Shown: in pieces, positions 16,178-22,752 of the stretch
Position numbering within the stretch: the stretch's first letter is position 1
How the letters are laid out: every line of letters begins with the position of its first letter
NCBI GenBank assembly: GCA_045634325.1
Contig: JAZRAA010000012.1
Location: 1 to 29,545 of the forward strand
DNA: 29,545 nt
Direction: 5' to 3'
Origin: URNF01 sp045634325
Lineage (GTDB): Bacteria; Bacillota; Clostridia; Oscillospirales; Acutalibacteraceae
The notes under the pieces: model-generated
Told to the model about the DNA's origin: nothing
Database searches by the model: none
Seen by the model: the letters and a program-made list of their open reading frames with translations, nothing else
Made by a program: the position numbers and the translations under genes

Positions 16178-16221
16178 AAAAACCACCGACTTTGGAGTAC
16201 TTCAAAGCCAGTGGTTTTTTT
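16178..16221 (+). terminator. Terminator of the DEAD-box gene
   Basis: An AAAAACCAC/GTGGTTTTT stem (16178-16186 with 16211-16219) is extended inward by an imperfect CTTTG/CAAAG pairing and ends in a T run. Confidence 0.85.
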
Positions 16222-16648
16222 GTTGCTTTTTTGGAAAGCCGGTTTTATATCGCCCCACGATACCTTTAAAATTTTGGTCAGTCCGAAAAAATAAAAAATG
16301 GTAATTTTCTGTTTTTTAGAATATTTATTCATATATTTTATATTTTTATACATTTTCAATTGTTCTTTCCTCAAAAAACGACACAAAGCCTGCGTAAAAC
16401 AGCGGGTTTTTGGGGGCTTTCAGGGGAGTTTTATTGGCCCCTTTCGGCTGGTTGCACAAACTTTTCGTGTTTTTGCGTCTTTTCAAAATTCTTGCCCATT
16501 TTTAGCAAAAAATGGTAATTGCCGTCGAGCGAGTTGGCTATTTTGACTAAAATTGCAGTTCTGTATGGAAATATGTTGGCAGATTGTCGCAAAAATCTTG
16601 TCAAGTCGCGCTCTCGGTGAAATCGGAGAAAGCGAAAGGAGATTTTGC
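16222..16648 (+). other. AT-rich intergenic region without a recognised gene
   Basis: No convincing long frame or known structured RNA was recognised on either strand. It holds a 14-bp direct repeat, AAAAAATGGTAATT (16293-16306 and 16507-16520), and a loosely paired GGGGC/GCCCC element near 16414-16442. A small non-coding RNA cannot be excluded. Confidence 0.4.
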
Positions 16649-16717
16649 GTGAATAAAGCGGATTTTGTCCGCTTGTTTGTGCAAACCGCACAAAATATTG
16701 TTAAAAATGTTGTTTGA
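16649..16717 (+). CDS. Possible 22-codon small ORF
   Basis: GTG at 16649 is preceded by AAAGGAGAT at 16635-16643, a very good ribosome binding site, and the frame runs 22 codons to a TGA at 16715-16717. The peptide starts MNKADFVRLFV and ends in a hydrophobic IVKNVV, with an amphipathic character. The first residues recall the start of HU proteins but the match stops there. The stop codon overlaps the -35 box of the next promoter. A translated leader or small protein is possible; so is chance. Confidence 0.25.
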   Translation: MNKADFVRLFVQTAQNIVKNVV

Positions 16718-16742
16718 CAGGGCAAAAAACTGTGCGTATAAT
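16714..16742 (+). promoter_or_regulatory. Consensus promoter of the G5/3D gene
   Basis: TTGACA (16714-16719) and TATAAT (16737-16742) are perfect boxes with a 17-bp spacer. The predicted leader (about 16749-16892, roughly 140 nt) is long for one gene, but no known riboswitch was recognised in it. Confidence 0.88.
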
Positions 16743-16892
16743 ACAAAAGGCATTGAAAAAAACGCATTTCCACAAGCCGTCTCACATACACTGCCCAGAG
16801 CGGTGTACAACAATTCTGTATATTTTTCATGACTGCTTCCCACTCTATAATCAGGTGAAGTCGTTAGGACGGCAGAAAGGATTTAAACGAAC

Positions 16893-17936
16893 ATGCATAG
16901 TATAAACAGTAAGTGTATAACGGCGGTGTGCAGATATATTCTTCGCCGTGGTACACGTCTTTGGGCAATGGCGCTGAGCGTTTCGGTTTTGGCCGGTACG
17001 TTGCTCGCATTTCCCGTAACGGCTACGGAAGAGGCCGTTGAACCGTTACCGCCTGCTGACGTGCAGGTGTGCGCTTTCAAGGTGCTTCAAAACAACGTGC
17101 AGGCGCTTGCCGCCGCTACGGTACCCACCACCGCCACCTACACCGGTGACCTGCTGATGTTACACAACGTCACCGTGCAGTCCGATGAAAGCGAAATGGT
17201 TTTGTGCTTGCAGGCGGGCAGCACCGTGCAAGATGTCGTTGCGGCATCGGGTGTTACGCTGGGCGAGCAAGATATGCTCACCGTGGAGGAAGACAGTTTC
17301 ATCACCGATGGTTTGGTGGTAGCTGTTACACGGGTCGCATATAAAGAGTATCAAAAGACCTTCAAAGTGGCATACACCACCGAGGTTCGCTACACTTCCG
17401 AATTGCGCCAAGGTGCCAGCAAGGTGCAACAGGAAGGTAAGGCGGGTGTGCGCACCGTCACCTATCGTGACCGTGTGGAAAACGGCGAAGTGATTTCCAC
17501 CGAAACGGTCAAAGAAGAGGTCACCACGCAACCCGTGAAGAAAATCATCTTAAAAGGCACCAAAGTGGGCAATGTTGTATCCGAGGCGCCGTTTGACATT
17601 GCGTTGGACAGCGCGGGTCAACCGCTCAAGTACGCTAAAAAACTCACCGGCAAAGCGACTGCATACACCACCGACCGTGGTGATTCGGGTGCGTATACTT
17701 CTACCGGCAGCAGAACCCGGGTAGGTATAGTTGCGGTAGACCCGCGTGTGATTCCGTATGGCACTAAACTGTGGATTGTTTCCGAAGACGGCAGACAAGT
17801 GTATGGTTATGCCGTGGCGGGCGATACCGGCGGAGCGGTGTGTAGCGGCAAGGTGCTGGTGGATTTATATTATGACACCTACGGCGAATGCACCAAATTC
17901 GGCAGACGCACCATGAACGTGTATATCTTGGAATAA
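16893..17936 (+). CDS. Secreted G5 and 3D domain protein (YabE/YocH-like)
   Basis: A 347-residue exported cell-wall protein. A basic N-terminus and hydrophobic stretch (residues about 22-45, ending near PVTATEE) form a signal peptide or anchor. A DUF348-like region (LQAGSTVQDVVAASG) is followed by a G5 domain (about 155-225, with VRTVTYRDRVENGEV). Residues about 250-347 are a 3D domain with its conserved Asp: AVDPRVIPYGTKLWI, AGDTGGA and KVLVDLYYD, followed by FGRRTMNVYIL. The 3D domain has the MltA/expansin-like double-psi barrel fold and is found in peptidoglycan-cleaving proteins such as resuscitation/stationary-phase survival factors. The start has AAAGGA upstream. It is monocistronic. 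Confidence 0.88.
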   Translation: MHSINSKCITAVCRYILRRGTRLWAMALSVSVLAGTLLAFPVTATEEAVEPLPPADVQVCAFKVLQNNVQALAAATVPTTATYTGDLLMLHNVTVQSDESEMVLCLQAGSTVQDVVAASGVTLGEQDMLTVEEDSFITDGLVVAVTRVAYKEYQKTFKVAYTTEVRYTSELRQGASKVQQEGKAGVRTVTYRDRVENGEVISTETVKEEVTTQPVKKIILKGTKVGNVVSEAPFDIALDSAGQPLKYAKKLTGKATAYTTDRGDSGAYTSTGSRTRVGIVAVDPRVIPYGTKLWIVSEDGRQVYGYAVAGDTGGAVCSGKVLVDLYYDTYGECTKFGRRTMNVYILE

Positions 17937-17942
17937 TCGTAA

Positions 17943-17983
17943 AAAATGACACTTTCGAAAATCGAAAGTGTCATTTTCTTTTT
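17943..17983 (+). terminator. Terminator of the G5/3D gene
   Basis: A 16-bp perfect stem (17943-17958 with 17962-17977), loop AAA and a T-rich tail. Confidence 0.93.
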
Positions 17984-18015
17984 ATGCCGCCGACACCCGC
18001 AGACGTTTTGTCACA

Positions 18016-18044
18016 TTGACTTTTGGTGGAAAAAATGCTATACT
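18016..18044 (+). promoter_or_regulatory. Promoter of rpe
   Basis: TTGACT (18016-18021), a 17-bp spacer with extended TG, and TATACT (18039-18044), 36 nt before the start. Confidence 0.85.
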
Positions 18045-18080
18045 GTGGTGTAACACTCTAAATAGAAAGGCGGGACTTTG

Positions 18081-18725
18081 ATGAAGGTTTCCCCCTCGAT
18101 ACTGACTTGTGATTTTTCCAAATTGGCAAATGAAATGCAATTTGTGGAAAAATCCGGTGCGGACATGGTGCACATCGACGTGATGGACGGCGTGTTTGTG
18201 CCGAATTTGAGTTTTGGCGCACCGGTCATTCGCTGTATGCGACCGCACACCACGTTGCCGTTTGACGTGCATCTGATGATGCGCCATCCCGATCGTTTGC
18301 TGGACGATTTCATTGCGGCGGGCGCGGACCTCATCAATTTTCACGTGGAGTCGGAAGCGCCTATTGCCGAAACGTTACAGCGTATTCGTGCCGCTGGCAA
18401 AAAAGCGGCGCTCACCATTAAACCCAACACCCCGGCTGACGCAGTGTTTCCGTTTTTGGAGCTGGTGGATATGGTGTTGGTGATGACGGTGGAACCGGGT
18501 TTCGGCGGCCAGAAATTTATGGCGGATATGTTGCCCAAAATCCGTGAAATCCGTGATGAAATTGACCGTCGTGGATTGGATGTTGCGATTCAGGTGGACG
18601 GCGGCGTGAATACAGAAACAGCGCCGCTTTGCGCACAAGCGGGTGCGGATATTGCGGTTGCGGGCAGTGCTTTTTTCAATATGGACGACCCGTCTACTTT
18701 GGTACAAGCGTTACAAGCGCTCTAA
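18081..18725 (+). CDS. rpe: Ribulose-phosphate 3-epimerase
   Basis: A TIM-barrel enzyme of 214 residues that interconverts ribulose 5-phosphate and xylulose 5-phosphate in the pentose phosphate pathway. Visible motifs are SPSILTCDFSKL with the start-strand Ser/Asp, HIDVMDGVFVPN with metal-binding His and catalytic Asp, FDVHLMM, ALTIKPNTP, TVEPGFGGQKF and QVDGGVN with the second catalytic Asp, then GADIAVAGSAFF for phosphate binding. ATG 18081 is preceded by AAAGG; an adjacent TTG is less likely. Its last 15 bp overlap the 3' end of the opposite-strand MecA-like gene. Confidence 0.97.
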   Translation: MKVSPSILTCDFSKLANEMQFVEKSGADMVHIDVMDGVFVPNLSFGAPVIRCMRPHTTLPFDVHLMMRHPDRLLDDFIAAGADLINFHVESEAPIAETLQRIRAAGKKAALTIKPNTPADAVFPFLELVDMVLVMTVEPGFGGQKFMADMLPKIREIRDEIDRRGLDVAIQVDGGVNTETAPLCAQAGADIAVAGSAFFNMDDPSTLVQALQAL

Positions 18726-19232
18726 AGCGTCGCCGTGATACAGCGGCACGCCCATTTCGCAGATATGCGCTGCGGCTTGGTTGCCTTGCCCTGTGAGCGA
18801 TGCAAATTCCGTGAGCGGATAGAGAGCATGTGGCGGTGCGGTAGTGTATAACAGCAGATGGTATATATCGTGCAAACGGTATAACGCGCTTGCGAAAATG
18901 TTGTCGGCGAGCAGTCCTCGACAAGCGCGTGCCAAAGCGGGCAAATCCTCTTTGGCGAGCGCAAAGATATATACGCCGTCTGCGTCGAGTGGGCAAAGCG
19001 GCGGTGTGACCATCAAGAGATAGCCGTCTGCGGTGGGCGTTGCGCTCACACGCAAAACGTGGTGCAACGGCAACCGTGTCTGCGCACACACCGTTTTGAG
19101 AATACGGTGTATCACCGCTTGCGTTTTTGGGGTGCGTTGTTTAAAAATATCGCCGTTGGCACCAAACTTATGCAGTTCATGTGCGGTAATATGGATATGC
19201 AGTCGACCGTCTGCGATGGTGTGAAACTGCAA
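18711..19232 (-). CDS. Short MecA-like adaptor protein
   Basis: A 173-residue protein whose pattern matches the MecA/NegA adaptor family, which delivers substrates such as ComK to ClpC/ClpP. The N-terminal part (MQFHTIADGRLHIHITAHEL, reading the TTG start as Met) fits the MecA substrate-binding module. The C-terminal part fits the Clp-binding module: VYIFALAKEDLPALARAC, ASALYRLHDIYHLLLYTT, then EFASLTGQ and HICEMGVPLYHGDALERL. The usual acidic linker is nearly absent, making it shorter than the typical 215-240 residues. TTG at 19232 is chosen because GAGG lies 8 nt upstream and family similarity begins there. It is divergent from rnfC (40 bp) and overlaps rpe by 15 bp. The family call is by pattern, not alignment. 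Confidence 0.7.
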   Translation of the reverse strand: MQFHTIADGRLHIHITAHELHKFGANGDIFKQRTPKTQAVIHRILKTVCAQTRLPLHHVLRVSATPTADGYLLMVTPPLCPLDADGVYIFALAKEDLPALARACRGLLADNIFASALYRLHDIYHLLLYTTAPPHALYPLTEFASLTGQGNQAAAHICEMGVPLYHGDALERL

Positions 19233-19272
19233 GTGGACCACCTCACTAAATTGAGTTTCGGGAGATGATAGG

Positions 19273-20523
19273 ATGCTGTTTTTCAAACGCGGATTACCGC
19301 TTGACGATAGAAAATTACCTGCGGCTTTGTTGCCGTCGGCGCAAATGCATTGCCGCGCTACGCTGGCAGTGCCGCTCTCGTTCACCGAAACGCCGGAACT
19401 GGTGCCGTTGGCTACCGATACCGTCGTGAAAAAAGGTGAAAGTATATACGTGGACCAAAAAGGAATGCCGACTTTCAGTCCCGTGGCGGGCACACTGCTC
19501 ACCTACATCGAGACACAGCACCCGCTGTACGGTGATTTGGCGTGTGCATCGGTCAAACCCGAAGACGGCGAAAAGATGACGCTCGGACTGGGACTGGACC
19601 CCAAATCCGTCATTGCCCCCGCTATCATACAAGCGGCGCGTGCGGCGGGTATCATAGATGAAATCGACGGCGTACCGTTGTATGAAAAATTGGAAACTTG
19701 GCAAAAACAGGACTGCTTCGTTGTGGCTGATGCGGTGGAGGCAGAGCCGTTTGCGAGTGCCGCGTTTTGCGTGGTATGTGAACAAAGCGAAGCGGTGTTA
19801 AAGGGCCTTGCTCTTGCGGCAAAGGCGGTAGGTGCCGTGGGCAGTACCGTGACGGTGTGTTTGGAAAATCCCGCCATGAAAGAACGCGTGGGGCAGGCAC
19901 TCCCGACAGAGAAACTGTTTTTCGCCCAGCCGCTCTATCCCGTGACACAGTTTTGTGAACAGACGGAAGCGCCGGTATGCCGTATTGGCGTGCAGGCGTT
20001 GGCGGCTTTATATGCCGCAGTATATGAAGATGAAGCTGTCACCTCGATGGTGGTGACGGTGGCGGGGGATATGGTCCCCACCCCGCAAAATGTCCGCGTG
20101 ACCTTCGGTACGCCGATACAGTCCATTTTGGACCATTGTGGTGTTGTCGGCACACCGGCCGCATTGATTGCGGGGGATGCCATCACCGGTATCGCCTTAT
20201 TCGATACCACGTGTGCCATATTGCCGGGGATGACCTGCCTTTTGGCATTATCGCAGTTACCCACGGCAGAAAGCGACCCTTGTATCGGTTGCGGCAGATG
20301 TGCGCAGGTTTGCCATGCGGGGTTGTTGCCGTATGAAATTATGCGCCGACTGGAAAATATGCACTATGAACGATTGGCACGGTTGCGTGCAGATGCTTGT
20401 GATGCATGCGGTGCGTGCAGTTACGTGTGCCCCGCCAAGCGCAACGTGATGGGTGCGGTAAAACAAGCTGCTCAAAGTGATGGCAGTGTATTTTTGAATT
20501 GGGGAGGCGATGATGATGTATAA
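19273..20523 (+). CDS. rnfC: RnfC-like electron-transport subunit, lacking nucleotide/flavin motif
   Basis: A 416-residue RnfC-like peripheral protein. An N-terminal barrel-sandwich hybrid domain (KKGESIYVDQKGMPTFSPVA) is followed by a degenerate Complex1_51K-like domain, an SLBB-type region (NVRVTFGTPIQSILDHCG) and two [4Fe-4S] motifs: Cys337/340/343/347 (CIGCGRCAQVCH) and Cys376/379/382/386 (CDACGACSYVCP). In working RnfC the segment after the helix ending AG is glycine-rich (GxGGAxFPT) and binds NADH and FMN; here residues 125-140 read AGIIDEIDGVPLYEKL, so the motif is gone. The family's NGAECEPY is DAVEAEPF here (Cys to Ala157). GGGAG precedes the start. It is first in an operon with overlapping rnfD, rnfE and rnfA. 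Confidence 0.85.
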   Translation: MLFFKRGLPLDDRKLPAALLPSAQMHCRATLAVPLSFTETPELVPLATDTVVKKGESIYVDQKGMPTFSPVAGTLLTYIETQHPLYGDLACASVKPEDGEKMTLGLGLDPKSVIAPAIIQAARAAGIIDEIDGVPLYEKLETWQKQDCFVVADAVEAEPFASAAFCVVCEQSEAVLKGLALAAKAVGAVGSTVTVCLENPAMKERVGQALPTEKLFFAQPLYPVTQFCEQTEAPVCRIGVQALAALYAAVYEDEAVTSMVVTVAGDMVPTPQNVRVTFGTPIQSILDHCGVVGTPAALIAGDAITGIALFDTTCAILPGMTCLLALSQLPTAESDPCIGCGRCAQVCHAGLLPYEIMRRLENMHYERLARLRADACDACGACSYVCPAKRNVMGAVKQAAQSDGSVFLNWGGDDDV

Positions 20524-21517
20524 ATCCACGTCCCCTTGGTTGCGTGCGCCTGACCGCAACGAAACGTTTATGGTCAACGTCGAGATAGCCTTGTTGGCAT
20601 TGTTGGCGTTTTCTGCGTTTGGGTATGGTTGGCGCCCTGTTTTGTTGACAGGTTTAAGCATTTTATCCGCCGTTGTGTGTGAGTTAATCGGCAACGCCGT
20701 GCGCCATCAACGTCCCACCGTATTTGACGGTGCGGCGGTGGTTACCGGCACCATGATTGGATTATTGATGTCTCCGATGACGGCATATTGGGTGCCGATG
20801 CTCGCCTCCGCATTTGCGGTGATTGTGGTAAAAATCCCGTTTGGCGGTACCGGTCGCAATATTTTCAATCCTGCGGCGGCGGGTGTTGCGCTGGCGACCC
20901 AGTGCTTTGCTACACGGTTATTCACCTACCCTGATGCGGGCATTGAACAGCGTTTACCGCTCGGCAATGTCATGGAAAATATTGTCACAAGAACCTCCCC
21001 TGCCGCAGAACTGGCGGCGGGTGCGAAAACTGCGTTCACCTTTGAAGCGGTGGCGTGGGGAGAACTCAGTGGTCCTATCGGTGCTACGGCATTTTTCTTG
21101 TTATTGGCGGCGGCAGTCTTTTTGTTCTTGCGCCGCACGGCTTCTCCGCTTATTACGGTATCGTATCTGGCGGTATGTGCGTTTTTCGCCATGCTGTTCC
21201 CTCGCAGTTCAGAGGATGGTATGTGGTATAACGTGGCGGCGGAAATTTGTTCGGGATATTTGTTGTTTGCGGGCATTTTCTTGCTCAACGATCCCGTCAC
21301 CGCCCCCAAAGTACCGCTCGCGAGAGTGGTATACGGTGCCTTGGCAGGCTTTTTGGTGATGTTATTGCGTCACGTGGGCAGATTCGAAGAGGGTGCTTGT
21401 TTTGCGGTATTGCTGGTCAATGCAATTGCAGGGCCGCTGGACCGTGCGTGCTGGTACTTTTGTGATGGTATCCGCACACGTGGCGGTATATTTGGAAAGC
21501 GGGGTGAGCGCACGTGA
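20516..21517 (+). CDS. rnfD: RnfD-like membrane subunit, flavin-site Thr replaced
   Basis: A 333-residue polytopic membrane protein of the NqrB/RnfD family. Conserved parts are KSTSPWLR at the start, PTVFDGAAVVTGTMIGLLMS, GGTGRNIFNPAAAGVALA, SGPIGATAFFLLLAA and FLLNDPVTAP. True RnfD carries FMN covalently on the Thr of an S-G-A-T-P-L-A motif just before the SIGETS helix. Here the aligned segment is SPAAELAA, with Ala164 (codon 21005-21007) in place of Thr, so covalent flavin attachment is not expected. The start at 20516 is chosen among three consecutive ATGs because GGGGAGG (20501-20507) is then 8 nt away; it overlaps rnfC by 8 nt. rnfG, which normally follows rnfD, is absent. Confidence 0.87.
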   Translation: MYKSTSPWLRAPDRNETFMVNVEIALLALLAFSAFGYGWRPVLLTGLSILSAVVCELIGNAVRHQRPTVFDGAAVVTGTMIGLLMSPMTAYWVPMLASAFAVIVVKIPFGGTGRNIFNPAAAGVALATQCFATRLFTYPDAGIEQRLPLGNVMENIVTRTSPAAELAAGAKTAFTFEAVAWGELSGPIGATAFFLLLAAAVFLFLRRTASPLITVSYLAVCAFFAMLFPRSSEDGMWYNVAAEICSGYLLFAGIFLLNDPVTAPKVPLARVVYGALAGFLVMLLRHVGRFEEGACFAVLLVNAIAGPLDRACWYFCDGIRTRGGIFGKRGERT

Positions 21518-22164
21518 AACTGACAACACGGACCAGACATGCATTTGCGCGTGCGGTTGCCACCGATAACGTGGTGTTGGTGCAGGGATTGGGTTTGTGC
21601 CCCATCATTGCGGCGGGCACCACTTTGCAACGTGCAGTGGCGCTGACGGTATGTACGGCGGCGGTGCTGTTGCCCAGCAGTTTGTTGATGTCCGCTATCG
21701 GTAAACGATTGCCGGCAGTGTTTCGCGCGCCGCTTTATACCTTACTCGCCATGGCGATGATGGTGGGATGCGCATTTTTGATGACCGCATACGTATCCCC
21801 CGAATTGTATGCTTCTTTGTATGTGTTTTTACCGCTGATGGCGGTGAATACGTTGTTCACGTATCATGCGGGCGGTGTGTCGGTGGGACAGCATCCGTTG
21901 GTGGCAATCGCCGATGCAGTGGGTACCGCTTTCGGCTTCGGTTTGGTGATTTGCGTGGTATCTGCTTTGCGTGAAATCGCTATCAATGGTACCGTTTGGG
22001 GTGCGCCGCTGGACTTACAGGTGCGTTTTCCCGAAGCGGCATATCCGTTCTCTGCAATTATTCTGCTTGGATTTATGGCGGCGTTATTGCGCCAAATCAA
22101 GCAGAAATATATGCGCACTTTAGAAACAGAGGAGGCGGTTTTGCGTGAACGAATTGTGGAATAG
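21514..22164 (+). CDS. rnfE: RnfE-like membrane subunit
   Basis: A 216-residue six-helix protein of the Rnf-Nqr family (RnfE/NqrD side). It contains VLVQGLGLCPIIAAG with Cys29, the first cluster ligand of the half-helix pair. In the second half the canonical VNC is VNT (Thr113, codon 21850-21852), so the second ligand is missing. The GFGLVICVVSALREIAINGT segment matches the conserved helix 5 region. The GTG start overlaps the rnfD stop by 4 nt (GTGA), indicating coupled translation. RnfE and RnfA form a pseudo-symmetric pair that in Rnf/Nqr holds an intramembrane [2Fe-2S] cluster. Confidence 0.87.
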   Translation: MKLTTRTRHAFARAVATDNVVLVQGLGLCPIIAAGTTLQRAVALTVCTAAVLLPSSLLMSAIGKRLPAVFRAPLYTLLAMAMMVGCAFLMTAYVSPELYASLYVFLPLMAVNTLFTYHAGGVSVGQHPLVAIADAVGTAFGFGLVICVVSALREIAINGTVWGAPLDLQVRFPEAAYPFSAIILLGFMAALLRQIKQKYMRTLETEEAVLRERIVE

Positions 22165-22741
22165 TATTCTCTTCTTGTTTGCCGCCGCCGTTTCGCAAAA
22201 CATTGTGTTGACCACGGGTTTTGGTTCGTCAATGGTATTGCGTATGGTGCGCCGTCCCAAAGACATCGGTGTTTTTTCACTGATACTCGGCTTTTTTGCG
22301 GTAGCGACAGTGGCGATTTGTCATCCGTTGGACAACGTACTGGGCATTGATTTTTGGCCAAAACTGTTGCGTCCATTACTGATTGTTGCGGTGGTTGCGG
22401 TGTTGTACTGCTTATTTGTGCTGATTTGCCCCAAAGCATTTCCACGCTTGTATGCACGCATCGCAAAACTGTTGCCGCTTGCCGCATTTAACAATCTGGT
22501 GATTGGTATTGCGTTGATTTGCAACCATAATTTTTCTACCACGCTGACCAGCGCCATCGGTCTTGCCTTGGGCGGTTGCGTAGGTTTTGTGGCACTCAGT
22601 TTTATCACGGCTGAGGGCATTGAACGATTGGATAACCCCGACATACCGCAGGCGTTTCGTGGTTTGCCTATCACACTGGTGTATGTAGGGATGTTGGCGC
22701 TGGCAATTCTCGGCTTTTCTTCGTCCGTTTCGTTAATTTAG
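22145..22741 (+). CDS. rnfA: RnfA-like membrane subunit without cluster cysteines
   Basis: A 198-residue six-helix protein of the Rnf-Nqr family (RnfA/NqrE side). The N-terminal SQNIVL motif and the C-terminal IPQAFRGLPITLVYVGMLAL are clearly RnfA-like. Both cluster cysteines are absent. NIVLxxxLGICP reads NIVLTTGFGSSM here, with Ser29 at the Cys position. LPLxTTNC reads LPLAAFNN, with Asn117. The GTG start has GGAGG at 22131-22135 and overlaps rnfE by 20 nt. The DUF4015-type gene follows 11 nt downstream in the same operon. Confidence 0.87.
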   Translation: MNELWNSILFLFAAAVSQNIVLTTGFGSSMVLRMVRRPKDIGVFSLILGFFAVATVAICHPLDNVLGIDFWPKLLRPLLIVAVVAVLYCLFVLICPKAFPRLYARIAKLLPLAAFNNLVIGIALICNHNFSTTLTSAIGLALGGCVGFVALSFITAEGIERLDNPDIPQAFRGLPITLVYVGMLALAILGFSSSVSLI

Positions 22742-22752
22742 GAGGAATTCTA

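Noticed and set aside
16370..16415. A stretch resembling part of a GEMM (c-di-GMP-I) riboswitch, with CACAAAGCC
   Set aside because: The first helix and tetraloop/receptor are missing and the element lies upstream of the promoter at 16714, so it would not be in the leader of the next gene.
16293..16520. 14-bp direct repeat AAAAAATGGTAATT at 16293-16306 and 16507-16520
   Set aside because: It is short, A-rich and not bordering any mobile-element gene, so a target-site duplication or att pair cannot be supported.
16431..16830. Overlapping minus-strand frames of 86 and 115 codons in the gap before the G5/3D gene
   Set aside because: No ribosome binding sites or recognisable domains were found; composition looks like translated AT-rich non-coding DNA.
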